From Jiangella asiatica (lineage in GTDB: Bacteria > Actinomycetota > Actinomycetes > Jiangellales > Jiangellaceae): DNA of 64,000 nucleotides. The notes beneath the pieces are model-generated. The model had not been told where the DNA came from. It worked only from the letters and a program-made list of their open reading frames with translations, and did not search any database. The translations under genes were made by a program, and so were the position numbers. The DNA is taken from the NCBI RefSeq assembly GCF_004349065.1, contig NZ_SMKZ01000002.1:208160-272159 (forward strand). The letters run 5' to 3'. Of the stretch, positions 41,795 to 50,100 are shown piece after piece. Within the stretch, counting starts at the first letter, position 1; each line of letters begins with the position of its first letter.

Positions 41795-42601
41795 ATGACG
41801 TCCGCCACCCGCAGCCAGCCGCCGTCCCGGCGGACCCAGGCCCGCGAGACCCGCCAGCAGGCGATCGTGGCCCACGTGATGGCCAACGGCGTCGCCACCG
41901 TCACCGAGCTCACCGAGCTGACCGGCGCCAGCGTCATGACCGTCCACCGCGACCTGGACGAGCTGGCCCGCCGCGGCGTCGTGCGCAAGTTCCACGGCGG
42001 GGTCTCCGCGCAGCCGTCGACGGTGTTCGAGAGCAGCTCCGAGTACCGCGTCACGGTGCAGGTGAGGGAGAAGGAAGCGCTGGCCACGGCCGCGTCGGCA
42101 CTGCTGGAGCCGGGCATGTCCATCATGCTCGACACGTCGACGACGAACCTATTCCTGGCCCGCCGGCTCGGCGACCTCGGGCTCGGGCCGCTCACCGTCG
42201 TCACCAACTACCTGCCGATCATGCAGCTGCTGCGGACCATGCCCGACGTCCACCTCATCGGAGTCGGCGGCGACTACAACTCCACGCACGACGCGTTCCT
42301 CGGCATGAGCGCCATCGAGGCGATCGGCGCGCTCACCGTCGACGTCGTCTTCCTCAGCACGTCGGCGATGACCATCGGCACCACCTACCACCAGGAGCCG
42401 GACATCGTCACGGTGAAGCGTGCGATGATGGCGGCCGGCCAGCGGCGGATACTTCTCATGGATCCCACCAAGCTGAACCGCACCGCACTGCACCGGTTGG
42501 CACCCACGTCGGACTTCCACGACGTCGTGGTGAACGCGGGAACGCCGCGTGATTTCGTCGATGAGCTGCGGGAACGGACCGCCGTGACGGTGGCCGGCTG
42601 A
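41795..42601 (+). CDS. DeoR family transcriptional regulator 2
   Basis: 268 residues from the ATG at 41795; a GTG 81 bases upstream would add a low-complexity tail. HTH: QQAIVAHVMANGVATVTELT, ASVMTVHRDLDELARRGVVR. Sensor: LLEPGMSIMLDTSTTNLFLA, FLSTSAMTIGTTYHQEPDIV, RRILLMDPTKLNRTALHRLA. Paralogue of DeoR 1. Divergent from the kinase operon and 150 bases upstream of the ABC transporter operon, which is probably a target. Confidence 0.9.
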   Translation: MTSATRSQPPSRRTQARETRQQAIVAHVMANGVATVTELTELTGASVMTVHRDLDELARRGVVRKFHGGVSAQPSTVFESSSEYRVTVQVREKEALATAASALLEPGMSIMLDTSTTNLFLARRLGDLGLGPLTVVTNYLPIMQLLRTMPDVHLIGVGGDYNSTHDAFLGMSAIEAIGALTVDVVFLSTSAMTIGTTYHQEPDIVTVKRAMMAAGQRRILLMDPTKLNRTALHRLAPTSDFHDVVVNAGTPRDFVDELRERTAVTVAG

Positions 42602-42668
42602 GGCCGCCGGCGGGACCTGCCGACGACGGGTCGTGGGCCGGTCATCTCTCGTTCATCTCTACCTTCAA

Positions 42669-42698
42669 GTTAAGTCTATCGTTCTTTGTGTTAAGTCT
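42669..42698. promoter_or_regulatory. twin GTTAAGTCT repeats, DeoR operator candidate
   Basis: GTTAAGTCT at 42669-42677 and again at 42690-42698, 21 bases apart (two helical turns), in an AT-rich stretch 54 bases before the permease start. Direct-repeat operators are common for DeoR-family proteins. Confidence 0.5.
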
Positions 42699-42751
42699 GT
42701 TACGGTCTCTCGCACCACGTCCGAGTACTGGTCATGGCGGGAGGCGTTCGC

Positions 42752-43756
42752 GTGGCATCTCAGACAGACTCCACGGTCGTCCGGCCGCCAGAGCCGGCGG
42801 CCGCGCGGGACGGTGGCCGCGGCGCGGGCCGCGGCGGACCGGCGCGTCGCCCGGTACCCCGGCGGCGCAGCCACAACTGGCGCCGCAACCGCAAGGAATA
42901 CCTGCTCTTCCTGGTGCTGGTCGCGCCCAACCTGGCGATCATCGGCACGTTCGACTACTGGCCGGTGATCTACAACGCCTGGCTGAGCCTCACCCGCTGG
43001 AACATGATCTCCGGTGTCCCGCGGTTCGTGGGCCTGCAGAACTACGAGAACCTGCTCACCAGCCCCGGGTTCCATGAGGTCCTGCTGAACACGCTGGTGT
43101 TCACCGCCGCCATCGTCATCGGCAGCGCGGTGATCGGCCTCGCCCTCGCGGTGCTGTTCAACCAGAAGCTGCGCGGCCGGGGCATCGTGCGGACCGCCGC
43201 GTTCGCACCACACATCGTCAGCGGCGCCGCCGTCGCCACCCTCTGGCTGTTCATGTTCGATCCCGCCTACGGGCTGACCAGGGTGGTGTTCGACCCGTTC
43301 GGCATGGAGTCGCCGCGCTGGGTCAACGACGCCGACTGGGCGATGGTCGCGCTGATCATCGCGTACCTGTGGAAAGGCATCGGGTTCATCGCCATCGTCT
43401 ACCTCGCGGGGCTGCAGAACCTGCCGGAGGAGCTGTACGAGGCCGCCCGGCTCGACGGCGCCGGCTCCTGGACGATCTTCCGGCGCATCACACTGCCGCT
43501 GCTGTCGCCGGTGACGTTCTTCGTCATGGTCGTCTCGATCATCGGGACGTTCCAGGCCTACGACATGATCGCGGTGCTCACCGGCGGCGGCCCGGGCAGT
43601 GCGACCACCACCCTCTCGTGGTTCATCTACCAGCAGGGCTTCCAGGCCTCCGACGCCGGCAACGCCGCGGCCGGCGCGATGCTGCTCTTCGTGATCCTGC
43701 TGGTCGTCACCGGCCTGCAGACCAAGTTCGTCCAGCGCAAGGTGCACTACCGATGA
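42752..43756 (+). CDS. ABC sugar transporter permease 1 (CUT1, UgpA/MalF-like)
   Basis: 334 residues from GTG at 42752, 7 bases after GGGAGG. About six membrane helices, starting YLLFLVLVAPNLAIIGTFDY. The EAA loop EELYEAARLDGAGSWTIFRRITLPLL is where the transporter ATPase docks. An unusually basic, disordered N terminus of about 45 residues precedes the first helix. First gene of a coupled permease-permease-binding-protein-phosphodiesterase operon; no ATPase gene is present, so a shared MsiK-like ATPase is expected. Confidence 0.9.
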   Translation: MASQTDSTVVRPPEPAAARDGGRGAGRGGPARRPVPRRRSHNWRRNRKEYLLFLVLVAPNLAIIGTFDYWPVIYNAWLSLTRWNMISGVPRFVGLQNYENLLTSPGFHEVLLNTLVFTAAIVIGSAVIGLALAVLFNQKLRGRGIVRTAAFAPHIVSGAAVATLWLFMFDPAYGLTRVVFDPFGMESPRWVNDADWAMVALIIAYLWKGIGFIAIVYLAGLQNLPEELYEAARLDGAGSWTIFRRITLPLLSPVTFFVMVVSIIGTFQAYDMIAVLTGGGPGSATTTLSWFIYQQGFQASDAGNAAAGAMLLFVILLVVTGLQTKFVQRKVHYR

Positions 43757-44616
43757 GCGTGGATCGGCAGGCGTCGCCGGAGAGGCGCCAGGGAACCAGC
43801 ACCAGCGTGCAGCGCGTGCTGCTCTATGCCGGCCTGGTGGCCGTCGGACTGCTGTTCATCGGCCCGCTCTACTGGCTGTTCTCGTCCGCCCTCAAGGAAC
43901 CCGGCGACATCTACCAGTACCCGCCACGCTGGTTGCCCGGCTGGCACGTCGAGAACTTCGCCGAGGCCTGGCGGGCGGCGCCGTTCGGCGACTTCTTCCT
44001 GAACTCGCTGATCGTCACCGCCGGCGGCGCGGCGATCAAACTGGTCAACGCGACGCTGACGGCCTACGCGTTCGTGTTCCTGCGCTTCCCGTTCAAGAAC
44101 CTGATCTTCCTCGTGATGCTCGGCGCGCTGATGGTACCGAACAACGTCACGCTGATCGTCAACTACATCACGGTGTCGAACCTCGGCTGGGTCAACACCT
44201 ACACCGGGCTGATCCTGCCCAGCGCCGGCTCGGTGTTCGGCATGTTCCTGCTGCGCCAGTACATGATGACGCTGCCCGGCGACGTCATCGAGGCGGCCAG
44301 GGTGGACGGCGCCGGACATCTGCGGATCATGTGGCAGGTCGTGCTGCCGATGTGCAGGCCGATGCTGGTCACCGTCGGCATCATCGCCGTCGTCGACATG
44401 TGGAACGACTTCATCTGGCCGCTGATCGTCACCAACACCGTCGAGATGCGCACGCTGCCGATCGGTCTGCTCTACCTGCGCACCACCGAGGGCTACGCGA
44501 ACTGGGGAGCGATCATGGCCGGCACGGTGATGGTCGGCCTCCCGATGCTCGTCCTCTTCCTCTTCGCCCAGCGGCAGATCGCCCGCGGGCTGACCGGCGG
44601 GGCCGTCAAGGGCTGA
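43753..44616 (+). CDS. ABC sugar transporter permease 2 (CUT1, UgpE/MalG-like)
   Basis: 287 residues, ATGA overlap with permease 1. Six helices; EAA loop VIEAARVDGAGHLRIMWQVV followed by LPMCRP; C-terminal WGAIMAGTVMVGLPMLVLF. Forms the channel with permease 1. Confidence 0.92.
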   Translation: MSVDRQASPERRQGTSTSVQRVLLYAGLVAVGLLFIGPLYWLFSSALKEPGDIYQYPPRWLPGWHVENFAEAWRAAPFGDFFLNSLIVTAGGAAIKLVNATLTAYAFVFLRFPFKNLIFLVMLGALMVPNNVTLIVNYITVSNLGWVNTYTGLILPSAGSVFGMFLLRQYMMTLPGDVIEAARVDGAGHLRIMWQVVLPMCRPMLVTVGIIAVVDMWNDFIWPLIVTNTVEMRTLPIGLLYLRTTEGYANWGAIMAGTVMVGLPMLVLFLFAQRQIARGLTGGAVKG

Positions 44617-44651
44617 CCCCGCGCCCCCTGGCACGAAAGGACCACACGATC

Positions 44652-46079
44652 ATGCGACCCACCCCCGCACTCATCCGCCGCCGCGACTCGTCCCGGCCCA
44701 GCCGCCGTGACTTCCTCAGCCTGGCCGCGGCCGCCGGCGTCGCCGCGCCCCTGCTCGGTGCCTGCGCCGGCGGCGTCACCGACGACTCCGGCACCGGCTC
44801 CGGAGGCGACGGCGAAAGCGGCGGCAGTGAGGGCGGCAACCTCGGGCAGGTCGACGTCAGCCCGCCGGAGCAGTACGCCGGGCGCACCAACGTCGTCATG
44901 TGGAGCGCCATGGGCGGTGTCAACGGTGAGGCGCTGGCCGCGCTGCTCGAGAAGTTCAACCAGTCGCAGGAGGACATCTACGCCGAGGCCCAGTTCCAGG
45001 GCCCGTACCACGAGTCCGCACCCAAGCTGACCGCCGCGCTGCGCGCCGGTGCGGTGCCGGACATCATGATGCTGGCCGACACGTTCTGGGGCCGGTTCCT
45101 GCTGAACGACGCGCTCGAACCCCTGGGCGGCTACTTCGACGACGAGTTCAACCGCGACAACTACATCGAGGCGCTCTACGACGAAGGGCTGGTCGGCGAC
45201 GAGCTGTACTGGCTCTCCTTCGGCCGCAGCACGCCCCTGTTCTACTACAACAAGGACGTGTTCGCGCAGGTCGGACTGCCCGACCGAGGCCCGGAGACGT
45301 GGACGGAGCTGCGCGAGTGGTCCGCGGAGATCACCCGGCTCACCGTGCAGGGTCAGCCGCTGAAGGCACACGCGTTCACCGGCGACGACGACTGGCAGTT
45401 CATGGCCGCGACCTGGCAGTTCGGCGGGACGCTCTCCGAGGGCCTGGACGTCACCATCGACAGCGGCGGAGCCGTGGACGCGGGCGCCTGGCACCAGAGC
45501 TACATCTTCGACGACGGCTACGGCTACCTGGCCCAGAGCGCCGGCACCGACTTCGGCACCGGCGTCGTCGCCACCACCATCACGTCCACCGGCGGCCTGC
45601 GCGGCATCTACGAGGCCGCCCAGTTCGAGGTCGGCACGGCGTTCCTGCCGCGCGAAGTCGCCAGCGGGGTTCCCACCGGCGGCATGGGCTTCTCGCTGCT
45701 CAAAGGCGCCACCCAGGAGCGCAAGGACGCCGCGTTCGAGGTGCTCAAGTTCCTCGGCCAGCCGGAGAACGCCGCGGAGTGGACGCTCGCCACCGGGTAC
45801 CTGCCGATCGTCAAGGCGTCGATGGAGGTGCCGGAGCTGGCGCGGACGCTGGCCGACGACCCCAACTTCAACGTCGCCGTCGAGCAGCTGCCCGAGGCGA
45901 AGGCCAGCGACGCGATCCGCTCCTACCTGCCCAACGGCACCAGCCTGATCATCGCCGGACTGCAGCGCATCTACAGCGACGGCGGCGAGGACGTCCAGGG
46001 TGTGTTCGACGAGGTCGCCGAGCAGCTGCGGCAGGGTGCGGAGGACATCAAGCCCGCGTACGAGGAGTACTTCGGCTGA
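44652..46079 (+). CDS. ABC sugar transporter substrate-binding lipoprotein
   Basis: 475 residues; GAAAGGA upstream. PSRRDFLSLAAAAGVAAPLL is a twin-arginine signal with lipobox LGAC, so it is exported folded and lipid-anchored. A Gly/Ser linker follows, then the CUT1 periplasmic-binding fold (VVMWSAMGGVNGEALAALLE, LTAALRAGAVPDIMMLADTF, STPLFYYNKDVFAQVGLP). UgpB-type binding proteins of this family take glycerol phosphodiesters as well as sugars; the downstream phosphodiesterase makes that plausible. Stop overlaps the next start by one base. Confidence 0.9.
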   Translation: MRPTPALIRRRDSSRPSRRDFLSLAAAAGVAAPLLGACAGGVTDDSGTGSGGDGESGGSEGGNLGQVDVSPPEQYAGRTNVVMWSAMGGVNGEALAALLEKFNQSQEDIYAEAQFQGPYHESAPKLTAALRAGAVPDIMMLADTFWGRFLLNDALEPLGGYFDDEFNRDNYIEALYDEGLVGDELYWLSFGRSTPLFYYNKDVFAQVGLPDRGPETWTELREWSAEITRLTVQGQPLKAHAFTGDDDWQFMAATWQFGGTLSEGLDVTIDSGGAVDAGAWHQSYIFDDGYGYLAQSAGTDFGTGVVATTITSTGGLRGIYEAAQFEVGTAFLPREVASGVPTGGMGFSLLKGATQERKDAAFEVLKFLGQPENAAEWTLATGYLPIVKASMEVPELARTLADDPNFNVAVEQLPEAKASDAIRSYLPNGTSLIIAGLQRIYSDGGEDVQGVFDEVAEQLRQGAEDIKPAYEEYFG

Positions 46080-46762
46080 TGGGCATCGCCAACTGCGCCC
46101 ACCGCGGAGCCGCGGCGGAGCTGCCGGAGAACACCATGGCGGCGTTCCGGCTCGCCGTCGCCCAAGGCGCCGACGAGCTGGAGCTGGACCTGCGGCTGTC
46201 CGCGGACGGCCGGCTCGTCGTCATGCACGACGCGACCGTGGACCGCACGACCTCCGGCTCGGGCGCGGTGTCGGCACTGACCTGGGACGAGCTCCGGGCG
46301 CTGGACGCCGGCGGCGGTGAGCCGGTGCCGTCGTTCGAGGAGGTGCTCGACGGCACCGAGGCGAGGCTCCAGGTGGAGATCAAGGCGCCGGAGGCGATCG
46401 GGCCGCTGGCGCGGCTACTGGCCGAGCGTCCGGCGGAGCTGGACCGGATCTCGCCGTGCTGCTTCGACCAGGACGTGGTCGCCGAGCTGGCCGTGCGGTT
46501 CCCGTCCGCGCCGGTCGGCCTGATCTCGAAGACGGGCTCGGCCGCGCTGGTGGAGCGGGCGGTCGAGCTCGGCGCGTCGCGGGTGCTGTTCGGCTGGTCG
46601 GGTATGACGAAGGACCTGGTCGCGGCGGCACATGAGCGGGACCTGGAGGTCAGTGTCTGGCCCGTCGAGACGGCCGAGCAGCTCCAGGACGCGCTGGCTC
46701 TCGGCGTCGACGGCTTCACCACCGACCACCCGGGACGGATGGCACAGCTGCTCTTCCCATGA
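46079..46762 (+). CDS. glycerophosphodiester phosphodiesterase (UgpQ-like)
   Basis: 227 residues, TGATG junction with the binding-protein gene. CAHRGAAAELPENTMAAFRL contains the catalytic HRG and PENT; ELELDLRLSADGRLVVMHD carries the metal ligands and second catalytic His; LQVEIKAPE follows; VDGFTTDHPGRM closes the barrel. No signal peptide. Hydrolyses glycerophosphodiesters to glycerol-3-phosphate and an alcohol; linkage to a CUT1 importer repeats the ugp layout. Its stop lies in the left arm of terminator 46756-46813. Confidence 0.9.
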   Translation: MGIANCAHRGAAAELPENTMAAFRLAVAQGADELELDLRLSADGRLVVMHDATVDRTTSGSGAVSALTWDELRALDAGGGEPVPSFEEVLDGTEARLQVEIKAPEAIGPLARLLAERPAELDRISPCCFDQDVVAELAVRFPSAPVGLISKTGSAALVERAVELGASRVLFGWSGMTKDLVAAAHERDLEVSVWPVETAEQLQDALALGVDGFTTDHPGRMAQLLFP

Positions 46763-46813
46763 TCATCAACGGTTGGCGACGCCCTGACGTCGCCAACCGT
46801 TGATGATCATGGG
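46756..46813. terminator. perfect 26-bp stem-loop containing the operon stop codon (copy E)
   Basis: Arms 46756-46781 and 46788-46813 are perfectly complementary over 26 bases, with a 6-base CCCTGA loop. Arms begin CCCATGATCATCAACG, as in the palindrome at 17238. Intrinsic terminator of the ABC/GDPD operon, although with no U-tract; the right arm reaches to 22 bases before the next gene's ATG. Confidence 0.8.
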
Positions 46814-46835
46814 CCAACCTCACGAGGAGGCAGGC

Positions 46836-47927
46836 ATGGCTGATCGGTTCGTGACCCGACGCGGGGTGTTGCGCGCGGGTGGGGCGGTCGCGGCGTCGGT
46901 GGCCGTCGGAGCGGTGGCCGCGCCGGTCGTGGCGGGTTCGGTGCCCGTCGCACCGGCCGGGCGGAGCGGGCTGCCGGGACGGTCGCCGTCGTTCGACCTG
47001 GCGGCACCGTACGAGGAGCTCGTCGTCAACACCGGACTGCACGACCAGCGCACCATCATGCAGTCGTTCGCCGTCGACAGCGCTGGCGGTCACCTGTACG
47101 TCGTACAGATCACCCAGGGCGGCACGGTCCTGCCCGGCGACGAGCCCGGCGACGAGGAGTACGCCCGGCGGGCCGCCCGCGGCGACCTCACCATGTCCAA
47201 GCTCGACCTGGCCGGCAACCTGCTGGGCCACATGTACCTCCAGCGGTTCGGGCACGGCGTCGCCATCGGCGTCGAGCGCACCGGACGCTCGGTGCACCTG
47301 TGGACCGAGGTCGACGCGGTCACCGAGGGCACCAGCGGCTGGGGCACGCGGCTGCTGCGGTTCCCGTTCGCCGACGGCACCGTCATCGACGCCGAGCGCA
47401 CGCCGGACCTGCAACGTCGCGAGCTGCTGCCGGGCGTGGACCGCACCACCTGCAACGTCGACCCCGCCTACCGGACGCTGGTGATGCGGTACCGCCGCGA
47501 CGGGGCGTTCCGGTACGCGCTGTTCTCCGTCGACGAGGTGAGCAAGCAGCGGTCCAGCTACACGCCGCTGGCCGACGTGCCGCAGCCGGCCGTGCTCAGC
47601 GGCGGCCCGGTGTTCCAGGGCTATGCGACGTACGGGCGGTACCTCTACCTGTTCGACGGCCGAATCTACAGCTCGACGAACCCGCCGGAGGGCCAGGGCA
47701 ACGCCCACCTGACCCGGGTCGACTGGCTCACCGGTGAGGTCGAGCAGCGGGTGCGTACCGTCGACGGCCACGACTTGCACCGCCGCGAGCCCGAGGGCCT
47801 CGGCGTCTGGCTGGCCCGGCCGGGCCAACGCGACAGCGCGCGCCTGGGGTTCGCGTTCGGCACGAGTGTGACGGCGAACCCCGACGACGACCGCCTCTGC
47901 ACGGTCCTCTACAAGGAGCTGCCCTGA
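46836..47927 (+). CDS. Tat-exported TagC/phage-P68-receptor-binding-like beta-propeller protein
   Basis: 363 residues; GAGGAGG 6 bases before the ATG. VTRRGVLRAGGAVAASVAV is a twin-arginine signal. The body has QSFAVDSAGGHLYVVQ, SKLDLAGNLLGHMYLQRFGH, GVAIGVERTGRSVHLWTEVD, TCNVDPAYRTLVMRYRRDGA, FQGYATYGRYLYLFDG and LHRREPEGLGVWL, matching the propeller domain shared by phage P68 receptor-binding protein and teichoic-acid protein TagC. Probably binds a cell-envelope glycopolymer outside the cell; no enzymatic residues are evident. Confidence 0.7.
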   Translation: MADRFVTRRGVLRAGGAVAASVAVGAVAAPVVAGSVPVAPAGRSGLPGRSPSFDLAAPYEELVVNTGLHDQRTIMQSFAVDSAGGHLYVVQITQGGTVLPGDEPGDEEYARRAARGDLTMSKLDLAGNLLGHMYLQRFGHGVAIGVERTGRSVHLWTEVDAVTEGTSGWGTRLLRFPFADGTVIDAERTPDLQRRELLPGVDRTTCNVDPAYRTLVMRYRRDGAFRYALFSVDEVSKQRSSYTPLADVPQPAVLSGGPVFQGYATYGRYLYLFDGRIYSSTNPPEGQGNAHLTRVDWLTGEVEQRVRTVDGHDLHRREPEGLGVWLARPGQRDSARLGFAFGTSVTANPDDDRLCTVLYKELP

Positions 47928-47995
47928 CCGCGCTCCCGTGATCATCGGGTGGTGGGTGTCGGTGACCACCGGGGGCGGACGGCGGTGGCTTTCCT
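47928..47995. terminator. weak convergent terminator region
   Basis: GGTGGT ... ACCACC hairpin (about 47950-47970) between convergent genes, preceded by TGATCATC at 47939, which recalls the arm ends of the palindrome family but lacks a partner arm. Confidence 0.35.
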
Positions 47996-48541
47996 TCAGG
48001 CGCGGAAGGTGGCGCTGGAGACCTCATAGACGACCTCCAGGCCGTCATCGTCGTCCCGCTGCTCGCCGACCTCGACGAAGCCGTACTGCAGCACGAGGTT
48101 GCGAGACGCGAGGTTGGCCGGGCCGATCGATGCCCGGACGGTTCGCACCCGCGGGTCGTGGGCGGCGCGACCGAGCATCAGCTCCAGCGCGGCCCGCGCG
48201 TAGCCGCGTCGCCGGTGGGCCGGGTCGATCGCGTAGCCGACCTCGACCATGCCGGCGCCGTCGGGCGGACCGTGGAAGCCGGCGCGCCCGACGGCGACCG
48301 CCAGCTCCTCGCACCACACGACGCCGGTGATCCAGTCGGCGCTGGCGGGGTCGGACACCACCTGCTCGCTGCGCATGCGCCACACGCTGCTCCAGTGCGG
48401 CCCGGCGAAGTACGGTGTCAGGGCGACGGGGGAGTGCAGGTTGGCCGCGACGAGGTCGCCGTCGGCCAGGGCACGCAGCGCGCCGGCGCCGAGCTGGAGG
48501 ATGCGGACCTGGCGGGCCGCGGTGATCGCTTGGCTCATCAT
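47996..48541 (-). CDS. GNAT family N-acetyltransferase
   Basis: 181 residues, ATGA overlap with the DUF3592-like gene upstream. GMVEVGYAIDPAHRRRGYAR then AALELMLGRAA is the acetyl-CoA-binding loop and helix; RTVRASIGPANLASRNLVLQ then YGFVEVGEQ is the C-terminal RimJ-type segment (NxxSxxVLxKxGF equivalent). Acceptor substrate unknown. Confidence 0.88.
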   Translation of the reverse strand: MMSQAITAARQVRILQLGAGALRALADGDLVAANLHSPVALTPYFAGPHWSSVWRMRSEQVVSDPASADWITGVVWCEELAVAVGRAGFHGPPDGAGMVEVGYAIDPAHRRRGYARAALELMLGRAAHDPRVRTVRASIGPANLASRNLVLQYGFVEVGEQRDDDDGLEVVYEVSSATFRA

Positions 48542-48972
48542 CGCGGCACATCATCCTCGCCGCCGCCGCGGCGGACAAGCGCGATGGTGAGAACGCCGAC
48601 ACCGCCGGTGGTCGCGGCGAGGACCGCGAGAGTCGTCACGGCGCCCCAGCGTGCCCACCAGTCCTCGACGGCGGCGTCGCGCGGGTCGCGGGGGTCGTAC
48701 CGGACGGTGACCGCGTCGCCCACGTTCGTCCCGTCGTCCGTGCACACGTCGTCGCGAACCTCGCGCCGTTCGCCGTCGACGGTGAACTCGACGACGCGAC
48801 ACCATGAGCGCCAGTCGTCCCGCTCTACGGCGACGACGACGCCGTCGGCGCGCGCGGTGCGGTCGGTGCCGTCGTCCCGGGCAATGCGGTCGACGGCCAG
48901 GGCGGCAAGGGCGAGCGCGACCGCGATGCCGGTCAGCACGTAGCCCACGACGAGGCGCCGACGGGGCGTCAC
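48538..48972 (-). CDS. DUF3592-like two-helix membrane protein
   Basis: 144 residues from GTG, GTGA overlap with the ArsR-SRPBCC gene. Helix 1 LVVGYVLTGIAVALALAALA, soluble loop of about 70 residues with VEFTVDGERREVRDDVCTDD and VTVRYDPRDPRDAAVEDWW, helix 2 VTTLAVLAATTGGVGVLTIA. The loop pattern (VxFxxxG, then VxYxPxxP) is that of DUF3592. Function unknown. Confidence 0.7.
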   Translation of the reverse strand: MTPRRRLVVGYVLTGIAVALALAALAVDRIARDDGTDRTARADGVVVAVERDDWRSWCRVVEFTVDGERREVRDDVCTDDGTNVGDAVTVRYDPRDPRDAAVEDWWARWGAVTTLAVLAATTGGVGVLTIALVRRGGGEDDVPR

Positions 48973-49763
48973 GCGGGGGTGGGAAGGGGCTCGCCGGTCT
49001 CCAGCAGCGTCTTCAGGCTGGCGATGAGCTCCGGCCAGCCCGCGCTGACGTTCGGCAGCAGGGCGCTTCCGCGCGGGAATTCGTCGTGGGTCACGGTGAG
49101 CTTGACGGCGTCGCCGTGCGGCTCGATGGCGAAGGTGACCTTGGAGCGTTGCTCCCGGGCGAACTCCTCGACGTCCGCGGGGTCGAGCTCGTGCGCGGCG
49201 GCGAACTCCGGGGTGAACGTGTGCCAGGTGTAGGAGAGGCGCGTGTACGGGTCGGCCTCCAGCACCACCTGGTCGGGGTCGGTGATGACGACGCCGCTGT
49301 CGTGCCAGGTCATCGGCGCGCCGCGGGTCCAGTCGGTCTCGAAGCGGACGCCCCAGTAGCGGCTGGTGAAGGCCGGGTCGGTCAGCGCCTGCCAGAGCTT
49401 CTCCGGGGTGGTTCTGATGTAGGTCGTGTAGACGAACGCGGTTGTGTCGGTCATCGGGGTGGACTCCAATGCGGTCTTGAGGTCGGCCAGCACCCGCGCC
49501 TGTCCGCGGTGGTAGCGGCTGATCCAGCGGTCGGCGATGGCGTTGATGGGCTCGGCGTCGAGGTAGTGGTGCTTCTCGCGGCCGTGCTTCTGGGTGGTGA
49601 CGAGGCGCGCCCCCTCGAGGACGGCGAGGTGCTTGCTGACCGACTGCCGGGCCATGTCGAGCCCGGCGCACAGCTCTCGCAGAGTCTGCCCGTTGCGTGC
49701 GTTCAGGCTGTCCAGCAGGGCGCGGCGGCTCGGGTCGGCCAGTGCCTTGAAGACCTCGTCCAT
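48969..49763 (-). CDS. ArsR-type HTH fused to SRPBCC (AHSA1) domain
   Basis: 264 residues from MDEVFKALADPSRRALLDSL. Residues 1-95: ArsR winged helix (RELCAGLDMARQSVSKHLAV, LEGARLVTTQKHGREKHHYL). Residues about 108-264: SRPBCC/AHSA1 fold (FVYTTYIRTTPEKLWQALTD, SYTWHTFTPEF, SKVTFAIEPHGDAVKLTVTH, GWPELIASLKTLLETG). The two parts usually occur as separate adjacent genes; here the junction (ALESTPMTDTTAF) still contains an ATG where the second gene would start, suggesting a recent in-frame fusion. A ligand-binding SRPBCC barrel on a repressor could act as a built-in sensor. Confidence 0.85.
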   Translation of the reverse strand: MDEVFKALADPSRRALLDSLNARNGQTLRELCAGLDMARQSVSKHLAVLEGARLVTTQKHGREKHHYLDAEPINAIADRWISRYHRGQARVLADLKTALESTPMTDTTAFVYTTYIRTTPEKLWQALTDPAFTSRYWGVRFETDWTRGAPMTWHDSGVVITDPDQVVLEADPYTRLSYTWHTFTPEFAAAHELDPADVEEFAREQRSKVTFAIEPHGDAVKLTVTHDEFPRGSALLPNVSAGWPELIASLKTLLETGEPLPTPA

Positions 49764-49791
49764 CGCGGTGGGTGCCTCGGTTCTCGGATAT

Positions 49792-49843
49792 GCAGCCGTG
49801 TGGCTGCCATTTATCGTTCGATAATAGGCAGCTAATTGGCTGC
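49792..49843. promoter_or_regulatory. three tandem palindromes at the ArsR-SRPBCC promoter
   Basis: GCAGCC-GTGT-GGCTGC (49792-49807), TTATCGTTCGATAA (49811-49824) and GCAGC-N6-GCTGC (49828-49843), all within 80 bases upstream of the start. The AT-rich middle one probably overlaps the promoter; ArsR-type autorepression is likely. Confidence 0.55.
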
Positions 49844-49938
49844 GTGTCAACCGGTGGTCGTGGCCCGCGGACGGGCGCCGGTGGAGCGTATCTACGCCCA
49901 GTGCAAAGAGGCGGAGGATGAGACCGGGGGTGGGTCCG

Positions 49939-50100
49939 ATGCGACTGGTGCGCGTGGACGACGACGTCGAGCTGGCGGTCTCCGATCACGGTGCCGGCGA
50001 GCCGGTCGTCCTGGTGCAGACCGCGTTGAAGGCCGACGAGCTATGGCCGCTGGCGACCGCCCTCCAGGACGAGTTCCGAACCGTCATGTACCACCGCACG
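49939..50100 (+). pseudogene. alpha/beta-hydrolase 5' remnant
   Basis: 54 codons, MRLVRVDDDVELAVSDHGAG, EPVVLVQTALKADELWPLAT, ALQDEFRTVMYHRT, match the first strand-turn-strand of alpha/beta hydrolases up to the YHRR/GYGxS region. Beyond 50100 no frame continues the fold, and the nucleophile-elbow part (GxSxG) is absent. Only about a fifth of such a gene remains. Confidence 0.55.

Noticed and set aside
47939..47946. TGATCATC as a sixth palindrome-family copy
   Set aside because: Only the first 8 bases match and there is no partner arm; could be chance.
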